DNA of 64,000 nt from Candidatus Mediterraneibacter pullicola (GCA_019117065.1 DXAK01000033.1:1-64000), one strand, 5' to 3'; numbered from the stretch's first letter, positions 49,393 to 59,631 are shown. Notes: a model not told the origin generated them from the sequence alone. Numbers and translations are program-made.

Positions 49393-50727
49393 TTACTGAC
49401 CGAGTTTTTCTTTTACATAAGCGCACAGTATCTCTTTTTGGTTCCTTGCGGGATCGTCAAGCACATATTCCAGAAGTTCGCTAAGCATGCTTCCCAACTC
49501 CCTTCCCGGCTGCATCCCAAGCTCCATAAGTTCCCTGCCGCTCACTGCAAGCTGTCTTAGAGTAATACACTCTTTATTTAAAACGATCTCCTGATAAAGT
49601 TCCCTTATAGCAATGATATTCTCAATCTTCTCCCTCCGCTTGTACGGGCTCTGCGCCTTGACGTCCGCCATGCGCACTGCCAGATAATACGGGAAAAGAT
49701 CCACGCCGATCCGGTTCATGGCACGCCGTACATTCTTTGGCGTGGCTTCCATGCGGTAATCGTGATAGCAGACGAGACGGCTTACCTTTTTGATCGTGTC
49801 ATTGTCAAATTTCAGTCTGTGCATGATCTTCCGGGCGATCTCCTCGCTCACAAGCGCATGCCCTTTAAAATGATCCCGTCCATTCTCATCCGTTGTTTTC
49901 ATGGACGGTTTCCCCATATCGTGGAAAAGCATGGTCAGCCGCAGAATCTTGTCACGTTTCACATTTTTAAGGGCGTGAAGCGTATGCTGTGCCACATCGT
50001 ACTTATGGTGAGGCGTATTCTGACCCACCCCCACCATAGCATCCCACTCGGGCAGGATGATCTTTGTGATACCCAGCTCATACGCGTCCTGTATCCGCTC
50101 TGGATGTGCAGAGACGAGAAGTTTTACCAGCTCCGTCTGTATCCGCTCCGCACTGATATTGTTAAGAGTGGGCGCCAGCTCTCTGACCGCCTCCGCGGTT
50201 TCCTTTTCAATAGGGAAATTAAGCTGCGCTGAGAAACGGACCGCACGCAGGAGCCGCAGGGCATCCTCAGAAAAACGCTCTCTCGGATCTCCCACACACC
50301 GGATCAGGTGATGATTTAAGTCCTTCATCCCCCCAAACACATCCACAAGACGCGCGTCATCGTTGTATGCCATGGCGTTGATCGTAAAATCACGGCGGCG
50401 CAGATCCTCCTCCAGACGGTTTGTGAACCGCACTTCCTTAGGGTGCCTGCTGTCCTCATACGCCCCGTCAATACGGTATGTCGTCACCTCAAAGGCATCT
50501 TTCCCAATAAGAACGGTAACTGTCCCATGCTCGATCCCCGTATCCACGGTTCTGCGGAAGAGTCTCTTGATCTCTTCCGGGCGCGCCGATGTGGTAATAT
50601 CCCAGTCCTCGGGGCGTTTCGCAAGGATCGAATCGCGCACGCAGCCCCCCACGGCATAAGCTTCATAGCCGTGAAGCTGAAGATTATTGATAATCATGAT
50701 TACTTTTCTCGGCAATGCTATTTTCAT
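49393..50727 (-). CDS. cca: CCA tRNA nucleotidyltransferase
   Basis: YAVGGCVRDSILAKRPEDWDITTSARPEEI, RRDFTINAMAYND, HD domain LFHDMGKP. Confidence 0.95.
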   Translation of the reverse strand: MKIALPRKVIMIINNLQLHGYEAYAVGGCVRDSILAKRPEDWDITTSARPEEIKRLFRRTVDTGIEHGTVTVLIGKDAFEVTTYRIDGAYEDSRHPKEVRFTNRLEEDLRRRDFTINAMAYNDDARLVDVFGGMKDLNHHLIRCVGDPRERFSEDALRLLRAVRFSAQLNFPIEKETAEAVRELAPTLNNISAERIQTELVKLLVSAHPERIQDAYELGITKIILPEWDAMVGVGQNTPHHKYDVAQHTLHALKNVKRDKILRLTMLFHDMGKPSMKTTDENGRDHFKGHALVSEEIARKIMHRLKFDNDTIKKVSRLVCYHDYRMEATPKNVRRAMNRIGVDLFPYYLAVRMADVKAQSPYKRREKIENIIAIRELYQEIVLNKECITLRQLAVSGRELMELGMQPGRELGSMLSELLEYVLDDPARNQKEILCAYVKEKLGQ

Positions 50728-50734
50728 GAGTAAA

Positions 50735-52384
50735 CTATCCTCTTAACTTCTCTACAATCTCTTCTTCCCTGTTTTGGCAGGTAAATATTATAACCTGTTT
50801 CCCTTGCCCGCTCAACCATTTTAACGCAGATTCCAGCCGTTTGTCATCATAAAATGCAAATGCGTCGTCAAAAATCAGAGGAACATCCTCCTCCAGAAGC
50901 ATATCCGCCGCCGCGAGACGCACAGATAGATAGATCTGCTCGATGGTTCCGCGGCTCAGCCGCTCCGCCGGTATGCGTCTGACACCATCCCACACAAAAA
51001 TATGCTGTCCACGCTCAAACTCGATACGACTGTATCTTCCTTCTGTAATCCGGGCAAAGATTTCGGAGGCTTTCTTTTTCATGGTGTCTGTCCCTGAATT
51101 CCCCGCCTCCTTCGCTGTCCCCTGCAGTGTCTCCTCCGCGATTTCCAGCGCGTGCAGGCTCTGGCGGAGCCTCTTCTGAACGTCGCTCACCTCCCACTCC
51201 GCCCACTGTTCTCTTAAGTTGTCTCTTCGGATTTCCTTCTCTTTGCTTTCCAAGCGGAGATGTTCCATATCCCATAGAAGTCGCTGTCTCGTATCCTCCC
51301 GCTGTTCTTGCAGGGCGCGGGCGCTCTCCATGAACCGGGCTGTCTCCCCAATCCCGGCAGTTCTGCCGCCTACTCCTTTCTCCTGTCCTGCGCGGCGGTT
51401 CTTTCCAGTCTTGCGCTCCCGTATCCACATGATGCTTCCCGCAGCCAGACAGATAATTCCGATTAAAGCGGCCACGCCCGCAATTACACCGATTGTCAGG
51501 AAATTCACCGCCTCCCCCTGACTGCTGAGGAAAGTGCTCCAGAGGAAACCTGCCGCCCCGGCAAAAAGCCCGGCGATACCGGTAAAAATGAGATTCCTGC
51601 TTCCGATTACCGCCTTTTCTTCCGATCCTTCCTGTTGCATGTATCCGCTTTCTGATCTGCTCTGCTCTGTCTTGCTTTCCTCTATCCTGCTTTTCTCTAT
51701 GTCCGAAAGCCGTTCCTCTCTCTGCGCATACTCCGTGTCCAGTTCCTCAATATCCCGCTCCAGATAACGGATTTCCGAAAGGAGTTTTTCCCTCTGCGCC
51801 TCGCGTGCCGCATCTTCCTCCTTGAGCGCTCTTGAAACATCCCGTTTCTTCTCCTTGAGCATTCGGAATGCAGCCGCCAGATCGATCTCCATACTTCCTG
51901 TCTCCAAATAATTCGCCGCATAATTTTCCAGAGCGTCATAGAGCTCCTGCCCCGGCTCTGCCTGAAGCTGTCCCACGGATACCGTACTGTCAAATAGTCC
52001 GGGCGTCAATCCACCTAGAAGCATGTCCAGATCTCCCTGTTCTACCGACAATTCCTCGCCGTCATCCTCGCAGACAAGAGAAGCCCTTTTCGTATACCTA
52101 TCAAAGCTACGCTCAAGCCGGAAAGTGCGCCCACCACAGGAAAAACGCATCATCCCAGCATAATTCCCCGGGGTATCCCAAGGCTCGTACCGCGTGAAGT
52201 CATCTTTCGCCGCGGCGCGGCCCCGTCCCCGCTCCATCCCAAACAGCATGGCACGGATAAATGCGTGGAGCGTGGACTTTCCGGATTCATTTTCCCCGCT
52301 TAAGATCTGTATGCCATGGCGGAGATAGAAGTGCCGTTCCGTCAGCTTGCCGAAATTTTTGATATATAATTCCTTTATAACCAC
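50735..52384 (-). CDS. YhaN-like SMC-type AAA ATPase with internal TM hairpin
   Basis: FGKLTERHFYLRHGIQILSGENESGKST, LSRGTIEQIYLSVRLAAADML, LIFDDAFAFYDD; central two-TM block. Confidence 0.88.
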   Translation of the reverse strand: MVIKELYIKNFGKLTERHFYLRHGIQILSGENESGKSTLHAFIRAMLFGMERGRGRAAAKDDFTRYEPWDTPGNYAGMMRFSCGGRTFRLERSFDRYTKRASLVCEDDGEELSVEQGDLDMLLGGLTPGLFDSTVSVGQLQAEPGQELYDALENYAANYLETGSMEIDLAAAFRMLKEKKRDVSRALKEEDAAREAQREKLLSEIRYLERDIEELDTEYAQREERLSDIEKSRIEESKTEQSRSESGYMQQEGSEEKAVIGSRNLIFTGIAGLFAGAAGFLWSTFLSSQGEAVNFLTIGVIAGVAALIGIICLAAGSIMWIRERKTGKNRRAGQEKGVGGRTAGIGETARFMESARALQEQREDTRQRLLWDMEHLRLESKEKEIRRDNLREQWAEWEVSDVQKRLRQSLHALEIAEETLQGTAKEAGNSGTDTMKKKASEIFARITEGRYSRIEFERGQHIFVWDGVRRIPAERLSRGTIEQIYLSVRLAAADMLLEEDVPLIFDDAFAFYDDKRLESALKWLSGQGKQVIIFTCQNREEEIVEKLRG

Positions 52385-52432
52385 GCCCGCGCTCTCCTTT
52401 CTTTTCTGTGGTCTAGATCGATTGCCCCTGCG

Positions 52433-53485
52433 CTAGTTCCTGCTGTCTAAAAGGGCTTCTACGCCCTCGCACAGCGCCTCATACTCTGCGCTGCCCTCCT
52501 CACATCCGAAGAAATGCCCGATATAGCGCCCGAGGATATTATTCTTATTCTCCTCGTAAAGCCGGGAAATATCATACGCCGGGAACGTCTTATCCACAAC
52601 TTCTGTAATATTTCCCGCGCTCTCCAGTCTCTTCGTATCAAACAAAATATCCGCGCTCCTGCTCCCCGTCAGAATAATCTTATAGATATTCTCATCTCCG
52701 TGCTCTTCCATCAGCCGCACGATCTCATCCCTGAGACGCCCGGTTGTATCGTCTTTCTCCACAGGGATCTCCAGATGGATATACTCCCGCCTGGCACAGG
52801 GAATCCACCAAGTCCTGCCCCCAACTTCCGTGATCTCTCCCTTTATGTATCCATGAGATCCCGTATCATTCTTATCTATAGGTTCCAGCGCCCCGGAGTA
52901 GATAATGCGGTTCTTCTCAAGCGCCTGCGGCTTGTGGATATGCCCCATCGCCACATAATCAAATCCTAAAGTGGAAAGCGCTCTTCTGTCGATTGGGATA
53001 TGGCTGTCATCCCCTCCGTGAGCCAGCAGGATTTCAATCGGTCTTATGCCGCCGGAGCGCAGACCATCATACAACGGTTCTCTGATCTCCTTTTTGTGAT
53101 AGCTGAATCCATATACGGCTGTGTCAAGCTCGGGGAAATCTACATATTCTGGAGTCTCTGCGAAAAGTGGGAACACATTGCTGCTCCATGTAAATGTTTT
53201 ATAATAGGAATCCTCTCTGATATAGTCATGGTTCCCCGCAATGAGCACCACTTTTGTGTGGGTCAGCCCGGAAAACAAATAGTCTGCTTCCTTTAACTCT
53301 CGCATAAGCGGCTGCCTGTGGAATAAGTCCCCCGCAATGAGAAGGAGATCTATCTTCTCCTCCTCACACACATGGATCACCTTCTCAAAGGTATCCCAAA
53401 TCTCCTGCGCCCTTCCCTTGCTGTATAGCGGACCGGCGTCTGGCTGCGCGCCCAGATGGACGTCGGCAATGTGTATAAATTTCAT
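52433..53485 (-). CDS. YhaO/SbcD-like metallophosphoesterase (DNA repair exonuclease family)
   Basis: MKFIHIADVHLGAQ, LLLIAGDLFHRQ, VLIAGNHDYI, LLAHGGD, YVAMGHIHKPQ. Confidence 0.93.
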   Translation of the reverse strand: MKFIHIADVHLGAQPDAGPLYSKGRAQEIWDTFEKVIHVCEEEKIDLLLIAGDLFHRQPLMRELKEADYLFSGLTHTKVVLIAGNHDYIREDSYYKTFTWSSNVFPLFAETPEYVDFPELDTAVYGFSYHKKEIREPLYDGLRSGGIRPIEILLAHGGDDSHIPIDRRALSTLGFDYVAMGHIHKPQALEKNRIIYSGALEPIDKNDTGSHGYIKGEITEVGGRTWWIPCARREYIHLEIPVEKDDTTGRLRDEIVRLMEEHGDENIYKIILTGSRSADILFDTKRLESAGNITEVVDKTFPAYDISRLYEENKNNILGRYIGHFFGCEEGSAEYEALCEGVEALLDSRN

Positions 53486-53693
53486 GGTCTCCCACCTTTC
53501 TTTATGTATCTGCCTCCTCCACAGCGCAGCTGATCTGGCAGGGTATATGATAATCTGGCAAAGCATCCCTGACACTCTGCTATAGAAGAAAAGGACGCCG
53601 CATCAAACTGCCGCGCCCTCCTGCAAGTTTAGCATGTTTTATATTCTCTCTTCCCGTTCCTGATCTCTTTAACACCGGTGTACATGGCAGATG

Positions 53694-55085
53694 TTACAGT
53701 TCGCAATTGTTCACTGTCCTCGGGAACGGAATGACGTCACGGATATTTGACATTCCTGTCAGATACATCACGCAGCGCTCAAATCCAAGACCGAATCCCG
53801 CATGTCTTGTGGAACCGTATTTCCTAAGATCCAGATAGAATCCGTAATCTTCTTCCTTAAGTCCCAGCTCTTTCATGCGCTGTGACAGTTTCTCATAGTC
53901 ATCCTCTCTCTGGCTTCCGCCGATGATTTCACCAATACCCGGCACGAGACAGTCTACTGCGGCAACCGTCTTCCCGTCCTCATTTTGCTTCATGTAGAAC
54001 GCCTTGATTTCCTTCGGATAATCGGTAACAAACACCGGGCGCTTATAGATCTCTTCCGTGAGGTAACGCTCATGTTCTGTCTGAAGGTCGCATCCCCATG
54101 ACACCTTGTACTCAAACTTGTCATTATTCTTTTCCAGAAGCTCAACCGCCTCCGTGTACGTGACACGGGCAAAATCCGACTCTGCCACATTTTTCAGGCG
54201 CTCCAGAAGTCCCTTGTCCACAAAGGAATTAAAGAAATTCATCTCCTCGGGAGCATTTTCCAGAACGTAGCTGATGACATATTTCAACATTGCCTCGGCA
54301 AGATCCATGTTATCATCCAGATCTGCGAACGCGATCTCCGGCTCAATCATCCAGAACTCCGCCGCATGTCTGGTCGTGTTAGAGTTCTCCGCACGGAAAG
54401 TAGGACCAAAAGTATAAATACTGCGGAACGCTTGCGCGTATGTCTCGCCATTTAACTGACCGCTCACAGTAAGGCTCGTCTCTTTCCCGAAGAAATCCTG
54501 CGTATAATCCACCGTACCGTCCTCATTTTTCGGCACGTTTTCCATATCCAACGTAGTCACACGGAACATTTCTCCCGCACCCTCGCAGTCACTTCCTGTA
54601 ATCAGCGGAGTGTGCACATACACAAATCCTCTCTCCTGAAAGAACTTATGGATCGCATAAGCAGCCAGCGAACGCACACGGAACACTGCCTGAAATGTGT
54701 TCGTCCTCGGACGCAGATGGGAGATGGTCCTTAAATACTCAAAGCTGTGGCGCTTCTTCTGAAGCGGATAATCCGGTGCCGACGCGCCTTCGATCTGCAC
54801 CTCATCCGCCTGAATCTCAAAGGGCTGTTTTGCCTGGGGCGTCGCCACAAGAGTACCTGTTACAATAACTGCCGCGCCCACATTCAGCTTAGAGATCTCA
54901 GAAAAATTATCCATACTGTCATGGTAGACAACCTGAAGCGTCTCAAAATAAGATCCGTCATTTACCACGATAAATCCGAACGTCTTGGAATCTCGGATGC
55001 TGCGCACCCAGCCGCCGACCGTAACTTTCTTATCCAGATATTGTTCTCTGTTCTTAAATAACTCGCGAACCATTGTCAATTCCAT
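53694..55085 (-). CDS. asnS: Asparaginyl-tRNA synthetase
   Basis: [74 protein letters not shown]. Confidence 0.97.
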   Translation of the reverse strand: MELTMVRELFKNREQYLDKKVTVGGWVRSIRDSKTFGFIVVNDGSYFETLQVVYHDSMDNFSEISKLNVGAAVIVTGTLVATPQAKQPFEIQADEVQIEGASAPDYPLQKKRHSFEYLRTISHLRPRTNTFQAVFRVRSLAAYAIHKFFQERGFVYVHTPLITGSDCEGAGEMFRVTTLDMENVPKNEDGTVDYTQDFFGKETSLTVSGQLNGETYAQAFRSIYTFGPTFRAENSNTTRHAAEFWMIEPEIAFADLDDNMDLAEAMLKYVISYVLENAPEEMNFFNSFVDKGLLERLKNVAESDFARVTYTEAVELLEKNNDKFEYKVSWGCDLQTEHERYLTEEIYKRPVFVTDYPKEIKAFYMKQNEDGKTVAAVDCLVPGIGEIIGGSQREDDYEKLSQRMKELGLKEEDYGFYLDLRKYGSTRHAGFGLGFERCVMYLTGMSNIRDVIPFPRTVNNCEL

Positions 55086-55397
55086 ATCAAAAACTCCTTC
55101 GATAAATATTGTCCAGTGCTCACATTATAACACTGTCCGTCAAGACCGTAAATAAGAAAAGGAATACTCTTGTTTTCCCGCCGTAATTTCGCTTCATTTC
55201 TTAAATTTACTCCAGTTCATTTTGTTTTCTTCTTTCTTGCTCATTCGTTTGGGATTTAATAGCTTTTCTTCTTTGTCTTTCAAGCTTTATAGATTTCTTT
55301 TTACTATTAAATTTAAAAATTATTAGTGCATCTCCCTTCAGAATAAGTAAACCTCCAACTATCATCAACTGTATTGAAAGTGTAAACCTAACAAAAT

Positions 55398-55859
55398 TTA
55401 TATATATTCTTGAACCTCATTACTTGAGCTTTCTATTTCAATTTGTTTGACAACCATAAGAAATACTAGCAAAATGATATATGAAAATAACTTTTCTAAA
55501 ATATATGATATAATCTCAAAAAATGAAATATATTCCATTTTTTCCAAATTTATTACGCCACTTCTTTTTAGTTCTCGATTTTTTTCAGATACCTTCCTAA
55601 TGATGTTGTATCCCAGAGGAAAATTAAGTATTAAAAACATTATCATAACACTACGAATCCACCATTCCATATTTCGAAATTCAAGAACTGCTTCATATGT
55701 TTTGATAATACAAATACGAAGCCAAATTATTGCAAGCAAAACTAATACTGACGCCATTACTTTTCTGCTATTAGAAATTCTCTTCATATCATTGCAAAAT
55801 GTTTTCCACGTTTTTCGTATTTTGTTATCTTCTCTTTTTCTATTTTCGACATCTGCCAA
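55398..55859 (-). CDS. Hypothetical membrane protein in an AT-rich segment (TTG start)
   Basis: 153 aa, three or four hydrophobic segments; no family recognised. Confidence 0.55.
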   Translation of the reverse strand: MADVENRKREDNKIRKTWKTFCNDMKRISNSRKVMASVLVLLAIIWLRICIIKTYEAVLEFRNMEWWIRSVMIMFLILNFPLGYNIIRKVSEKNRELKRSGVINLEKMEYISFFEIISYILEKLFSYIILLVFLMVVKQIEIESSSNEVQEYI

Positions 55860-55866
55860 TTGTTCC

Positions 55867-56019
55867 TCATAATGCCCGATCCCACTCCTCAGGAGAATAA
55901 TCGTCCTCTGCCATGTTTTTTATCGCAGACAATATTATTTTACGATTTGAGCCGCAACGCAGTTCAGAGCAACTTGACAACTTGCACTTTTTAGAAATAT
56001 TTTCCAATAATTTCTCCAT
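55867..56019 (-). CDS. 50-aa Cys-containing small protein (MEKLLENISKKCKLSSCSELRCGSNRKIILSAIKNMAEDDYSPEEWDRAL)
   Basis: ATG at 56019 preceded by GAGAGGT; ends just upstream of the 55398-55859 ORF in the same direction. Not in the ORF track. Confidence 0.5.
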   Translation of the reverse strand: MEKLLENISKKCKLSSCSELRCGSNRKIILSAIKNMAEDDYSPEEWDRAL

Positions 56020-56139
56020 CTATTTTCTTACCTCTCACAGACTGCTCTTACTAGCTAAAACAATTTTATAGAGCAGCGCCATCCTCCATTTTTACTTTGG
56101 TTATCTTATCTCTGCACAAAGATTTTCTATATTTGCGTA

Positions 56140-56176
56140 CAAAAAAGTCCGGGAACTTCGTGTCCCGAACTTTTTG
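56140..56176 (-). terminator. Rho-independent terminator after tRNA-Cys
   Basis: Minus strand AAAAAGTTCGGGA-cacgaagt-TCCCGGACTTTTTT. Confidence 0.75.
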
Positions 56177-56178
56177 AC

Positions 56179-56249
56179 AGGCGCAGATCGGATTTGAACC
56201 GGTGATCAGGGAGTTGCAGTCCCACGCCTTACCACTTGGCTACTGCGCC
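56179..56249 (-). tRNA. tRNA-Cys (GCA)
   Basis: GGCGCAGTAGCCAAGTGGTAAGGCGTGGGACTGCAACTCCCTGATCACCGGTTCAAATCCGATCTGCGCCT; cloverleaf with GCA anticodon and U73. Confidence 0.96.
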
Positions 56250-56250
56250 T

Positions 56251-56387
56251 CGTTATGAGCACTTAGCACCTGTGTTCTGGGTGCTTACGTGCGATACATG
56301 CCGACGCCGTTAGCGAGGTTTTTCCGAGCTTACCAGTCGGCGCGTTATGAGCACTTAACACCTGTATTTTAGGAGCTTACGTGCAAT
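56251..56387 (-). repeat. Imperfect ~45-nt direct repeat in the tRNA spacer (56251-56295 and 56342-56387)
   Basis: CGTTATGAGCACTTAGCACCTGTGTTCTGGGTGCTTACGTGCGAT vs CGTTATGAGCACTTAACACCTGTATTTTAGGAGCTTACGTGCAAT. Confidence 0.8.
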
Positions 56388-56458
56388 GACCCCGACGGGA
56401 ATCGAACCCGTGTTACCGCCGTGAAAGGGCGATGTCTTAACCGCTTGACCACGGGGCC
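56387..56458 (-). tRNA. tRNA-Glu (UUC)
   Basis: GGCCCCGTGGTCAAGCGGTTAAGACATCGCCCTTTCACGGCGGTAACACGGGTTCGATTCCCGTCGGGGTCA; anticodon TTC. Confidence 0.96.
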
Positions 56459-56570
56459 ATAAAACAGCCGCTGTTTTTGCAGTGACCATTTCTTATATTA
56501 GCACATAGAAAATAGAAATGCAAGCATTTTTTGCCTGCTGTTTTATAAAAGTTTTCGCTTGCTGTTGTCT

Positions 56571-57185
56571 TCACTGCTTCCTCCTATCCATCACTTTACA
56601 GAACACCGCCGCCACCCCTGTACTGACCATGGTCGCCACAATTCCAGCCCCGACGATCGCTGCCGGATTCACACTCCCGTACTGGCTGCGGTAAGCGATA
56701 ACATTGATAGGAATCAGCTGTAAAGAAGAAATATTAAGGATCAGGAATGTACACATTTCATTTCCTGCCATCCCCTTTTTCCGCGGCGGGCCGGGAGCGC
56801 GCCCTTTCCTTCTGTCCTCCTCCAATCGTCCTAATTCTTCCATAGCTTTTAGGCCGGCAGGTGTTGCTGCCCAGCCAAGTCCGAGAAAATTTGCGATAAA
56901 ATTTGTCGTGATGTGTCCGCACGCTTTATGATTCTCGGGAAGCGATGGGAAGAGGAAACGGATCAAAGGCCGCATTTTCTTTGACGCCATCTCAATGATC
57001 CCTGCCCGGGACGCGATCTCCATGATCCCACACCAGAACGCCATAACTCCAATCATAGTGATGCACAGTGTTACCGCGTCTTTGGATGAGTCAAGCGCCG
57101 CATTTGTAATGTCTTCCATTTTCCCATTAAAAGCGCCGAAGATAATCCCTATAAGAATCATTCCCGCCCATAGATAGTTGAGCAT
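56571..57185 (-). CDS. spmA: Spore maturation protein A (nucleoside recognition domain)
   Basis: MLNYLWAGMILIGIIFGAFNGKMEDITNAAL..., NFIANFLGLGWAATPAGLKAM. Confidence 0.9.
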   Translation of the reverse strand: MLNYLWAGMILIGIIFGAFNGKMEDITNAALDSSKDAVTLCITMIGVMAFWCGIMEIASRAGIIEMASKKMRPLIRFLFPSLPENHKACGHITTNFIANFLGLGWAATPAGLKAMEELGRLEEDRRKGRAPGPPRKKGMAGNEMCTFLILNISSLQLIPINVIAYRSQYGSVNPAAIVGAGIVATMVSTGVAAVFCKVMDRRKQ

Positions 57186-57191
57186 ACCCTT

Positions 57192-58988
57192 TTACTCCTT
57201 TCCAGCATGTGTTTCATCCTCGATCTGCCACATATAATCTTCCACGATCTCGAAGGGCGCCGGCCCCACCTTGAGCACTGCCTCATGAAACTCTTTCTGC
57301 GAAAAATCAGTCCCCATTTCTCTGACCCATTCTTTTTTCAGCTCAAGGAACTCCACATACCCGATATAATATTTTAAATAATTCCCCGGAGATCCAATAA
57401 TCAACTCATAGATATCCTCCACGGTCTGTACATCCGTGATTCCATAGTTTTTAAAAAATGCTACGGTGTCCATGCGGCTCCATCCCTCATAGTGTATCCC
57501 CATGTCCGCAAGGGCATATAGTCCGAGTATAATAGAATTATTTTTCTGCAGTAGCGTTGCCTGCTCCTTGGACAACGGTGCCAGATAATAGCTTCCCATC
57601 TCAGCATAGGTAGCCCATCCCTCCACATATCCCCCAAAATCCATCACACTCCGGATCGGATCAGGACCAGTGCTTTCATAATAAGTAGTCTGATACAAAT
57701 GTCCCGGATAACCCTCATGGGCCAACGTAGTAAAGAGTGTCAGATCATTTCCCATATGTGCCTGATTGATATAGATCACATTCTCCTGTGTATTATCAAT
57801 AGCAGGTATCATATAGAAAGCCGGACTCAAATGCTCCTCCATCGCCTCCGCCACATATTTTACTTCCAGTGTAGTATTAGGCGGCTCTGGAAACGCCGTT
57901 TGTATTCCTTTTCTTAGATAACTTAATATCATCTCCGCATTGTCCTGTCCCATAGAAGCTGCAGCCTCCTGCGCTTCGCCTGTACTGATGCCCAGTACCT
58001 GTTCCATTGCTTCCAGATCATCTGATATCTGTCTCCTTGTCAGGTCTTCCATCTCCTCGACTGACCGCTCCGATCCTGTGGAATCCCTTACCTCCAGCTC
58101 ATAATAATCTTTGCCTTCCGGCAGATAAGCAAGCCCCTTTTCATTCTTTCCGCTTCCCTTAAGCTCCACAATGGCAGAAATCAATTTTTCATATGCAGGG
58201 AAAATGTAATCATTTACTGTAAGCGCATTATCTTGTATATAGTCATTTTTTTCTTTCTCTGTAAGATCATCCACTTTGCTAATCCTATCTGCAAATGTCG
58301 AATACAGATAGTTTCCCTCATCCATATCAAGAAACGCCTGACATTGAGATATGACAGTATCCGCCGCGTAATCTGCCATAAACAATCCTGCGGCAGACTT
58401 CTCCCTCTCAAATTCAATCAAACTTTCAAAATACTCTCCTGTTGTCTCGAGAAGTTCCAAATAGGCTTCCACATCCTGCCGGTCATAGAACTGATATTCC
58501 GAAAGCACGACCGGTAGCTGGGTCTGTACTCCGCTCACTAAGCCAAGCGGCTCTTCATAAAGGATATAATCCGCACTTTCCTTCATCATTCTTAACTGAT
58601 AGTTTAAAATATCATATGTCAGCTTATTTTCCGTGTCCAGCTCATTATATTCAAAATTTAGGAGCGCCTGACGCATATTCTCTGCGGATGCCTTGACCAT
58701 TTCCCCGTTCATATCAAATGTTCCAAATGTCACAGGGCTGCTTTTAATCCCGTACTCTTCGGGATCCTTCAGCGTATAATGAAGGCTCACTGTATTGGCG
58801 GACACTTCTTTACAGAATAGATCTTTCGTATATGCTTCGAACCTTTCATTTTCACCGACGCCCGTCGACGCTTTGCATCCCGGCAGAGTTACGGCTGTCA
58901 AAAAACACAGAGAGAAAAGAATCTCCCTGATATATTTTTTTTGATTTTTGCAGATGGATTTTATGTAATATGATATAGAAGACAGCAT
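57192..58988 (-). CDS. DUF885-family putative lipoprotein metallopeptidase
   Basis: N-terminal TM/lipobox VTLPGCKA; LAHEGYPGHLYQTTYY; GGYVEGWATYAEMGSYY; start MLSSISYYIKS at 58988. Confidence 0.88.
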   Translation of the reverse strand: MLSSISYYIKSICKNQKKYIREILFSLCFLTAVTLPGCKASTGVGENERFEAYTKDLFCKEVSANTVSLHYTLKDPEEYGIKSSPVTFGTFDMNGEMVKASAENMRQALLNFEYNELDTENKLTYDILNYQLRMMKESADYILYEEPLGLVSGVQTQLPVVLSEYQFYDRQDVEAYLELLETTGEYFESLIEFEREKSAAGLFMADYAADTVISQCQAFLDMDEGNYLYSTFADRISKVDDLTEKEKNDYIQDNALTVNDYIFPAYEKLISAIVELKGSGKNEKGLAYLPEGKDYYELEVRDSTGSERSVEEMEDLTRRQISDDLEAMEQVLGISTGEAQEAAASMGQDNAEMILSYLRKGIQTAFPEPPNTTLEVKYVAEAMEEHLSPAFYMIPAIDNTQENVIYINQAHMGNDLTLFTTLAHEGYPGHLYQTTYYESTGPDPIRSVMDFGGYVEGWATYAEMGSYYLAPLSKEQATLLQKNNSIILGLYALADMGIHYEGWSRMDTVAFFKNYGITDVQTVEDIYELIIGSPGNYLKYYIGYVEFLELKKEWVREMGTDFSQKEFHEAVLKVGPAPFEIVEDYMWQIEDETHAGKE

Positions 58989-59100
58989 AAGCGCTCCCGA
59001 ATGATCTTTGTTGTATCTTATGAATGTGCTCTCTGCGATATTCCATGACGTATCCGCATATAATCTGGATAAAACGTACATTTTATTGGGGAGAGATACC

Positions 59101-59631
59101 TTGCAGATCTTAGTTTATATCTCTAATTGGATTGTTCCTTTCATTGTGCTAAGCATTGTAATATACGGACTACTTGCAAACATCAACGTATATGAGACAT
59201 TTATCCGAGGCGCCAAAAGCGGGTTTCTTACTGTTATCCGCATCATGCCGACGCTCATTGGACTTATGGCGGCAGTAGGTATCCTGCGCGCCTCTGGATT
59301 TCTCGATTTTCTCTCTGAGGTCATTGGCCGCTTCTCTTCTTACATCGGCTTCCCCGGAGAACTTGTACCGCTCACGGTTGTAAAGATGTTTTCCTCCTCT
59401 GCCGCAACAGGGCTGCTTCTTGATATTTATAAAGAATTCGGTACTGATTCCCGGCTCGGTCTGATCGCTTCCATTTCCTTGTGCTGCACAGAGACGATTT
59501 TTTATACCATGAGCGTTTACTTCATGACTGCTGGGATAAAGCACTCTCGCTATACACTTGCAGGCGCCCTGCTCTCTACCTTCGCCGGTCTCGCGGCAAG
59601 TGTAGTTCTAGCCGGGATGATGCGCGTCTGA
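59101..59631 (+). CDS. spmB: Spore maturation protein B (nucleoside recognition domain), TTG start
   Basis: TTG at 59101 preceded by GGGGAGAG; LQILVYISNWIVPFIVLSIVIYGLLANINVYETFIRGAKSGFLTVIRIMPTLIGLMAAVGILRASG. Confidence 0.9.
   Translation: MQILVYISNWIVPFIVLSIVIYGLLANINVYETFIRGAKSGFLTVIRIMPTLIGLMAAVGILRASGFLDFLSEVIGRFSSYIGFPGELVPLTVVKMFSSSAATGLLLDIYKEFGTDSRLGLIASISLCCTETIFYTMSVYFMTAGIKHSRYTLAGALLSTFAGLAASVVLAGMMRV

Noticed and set aside
55086-55200. Possible T-box upstream of asnS
   Set aside because: No T-box sequence (TGGNACCGCG-like) or specifier architecture visible
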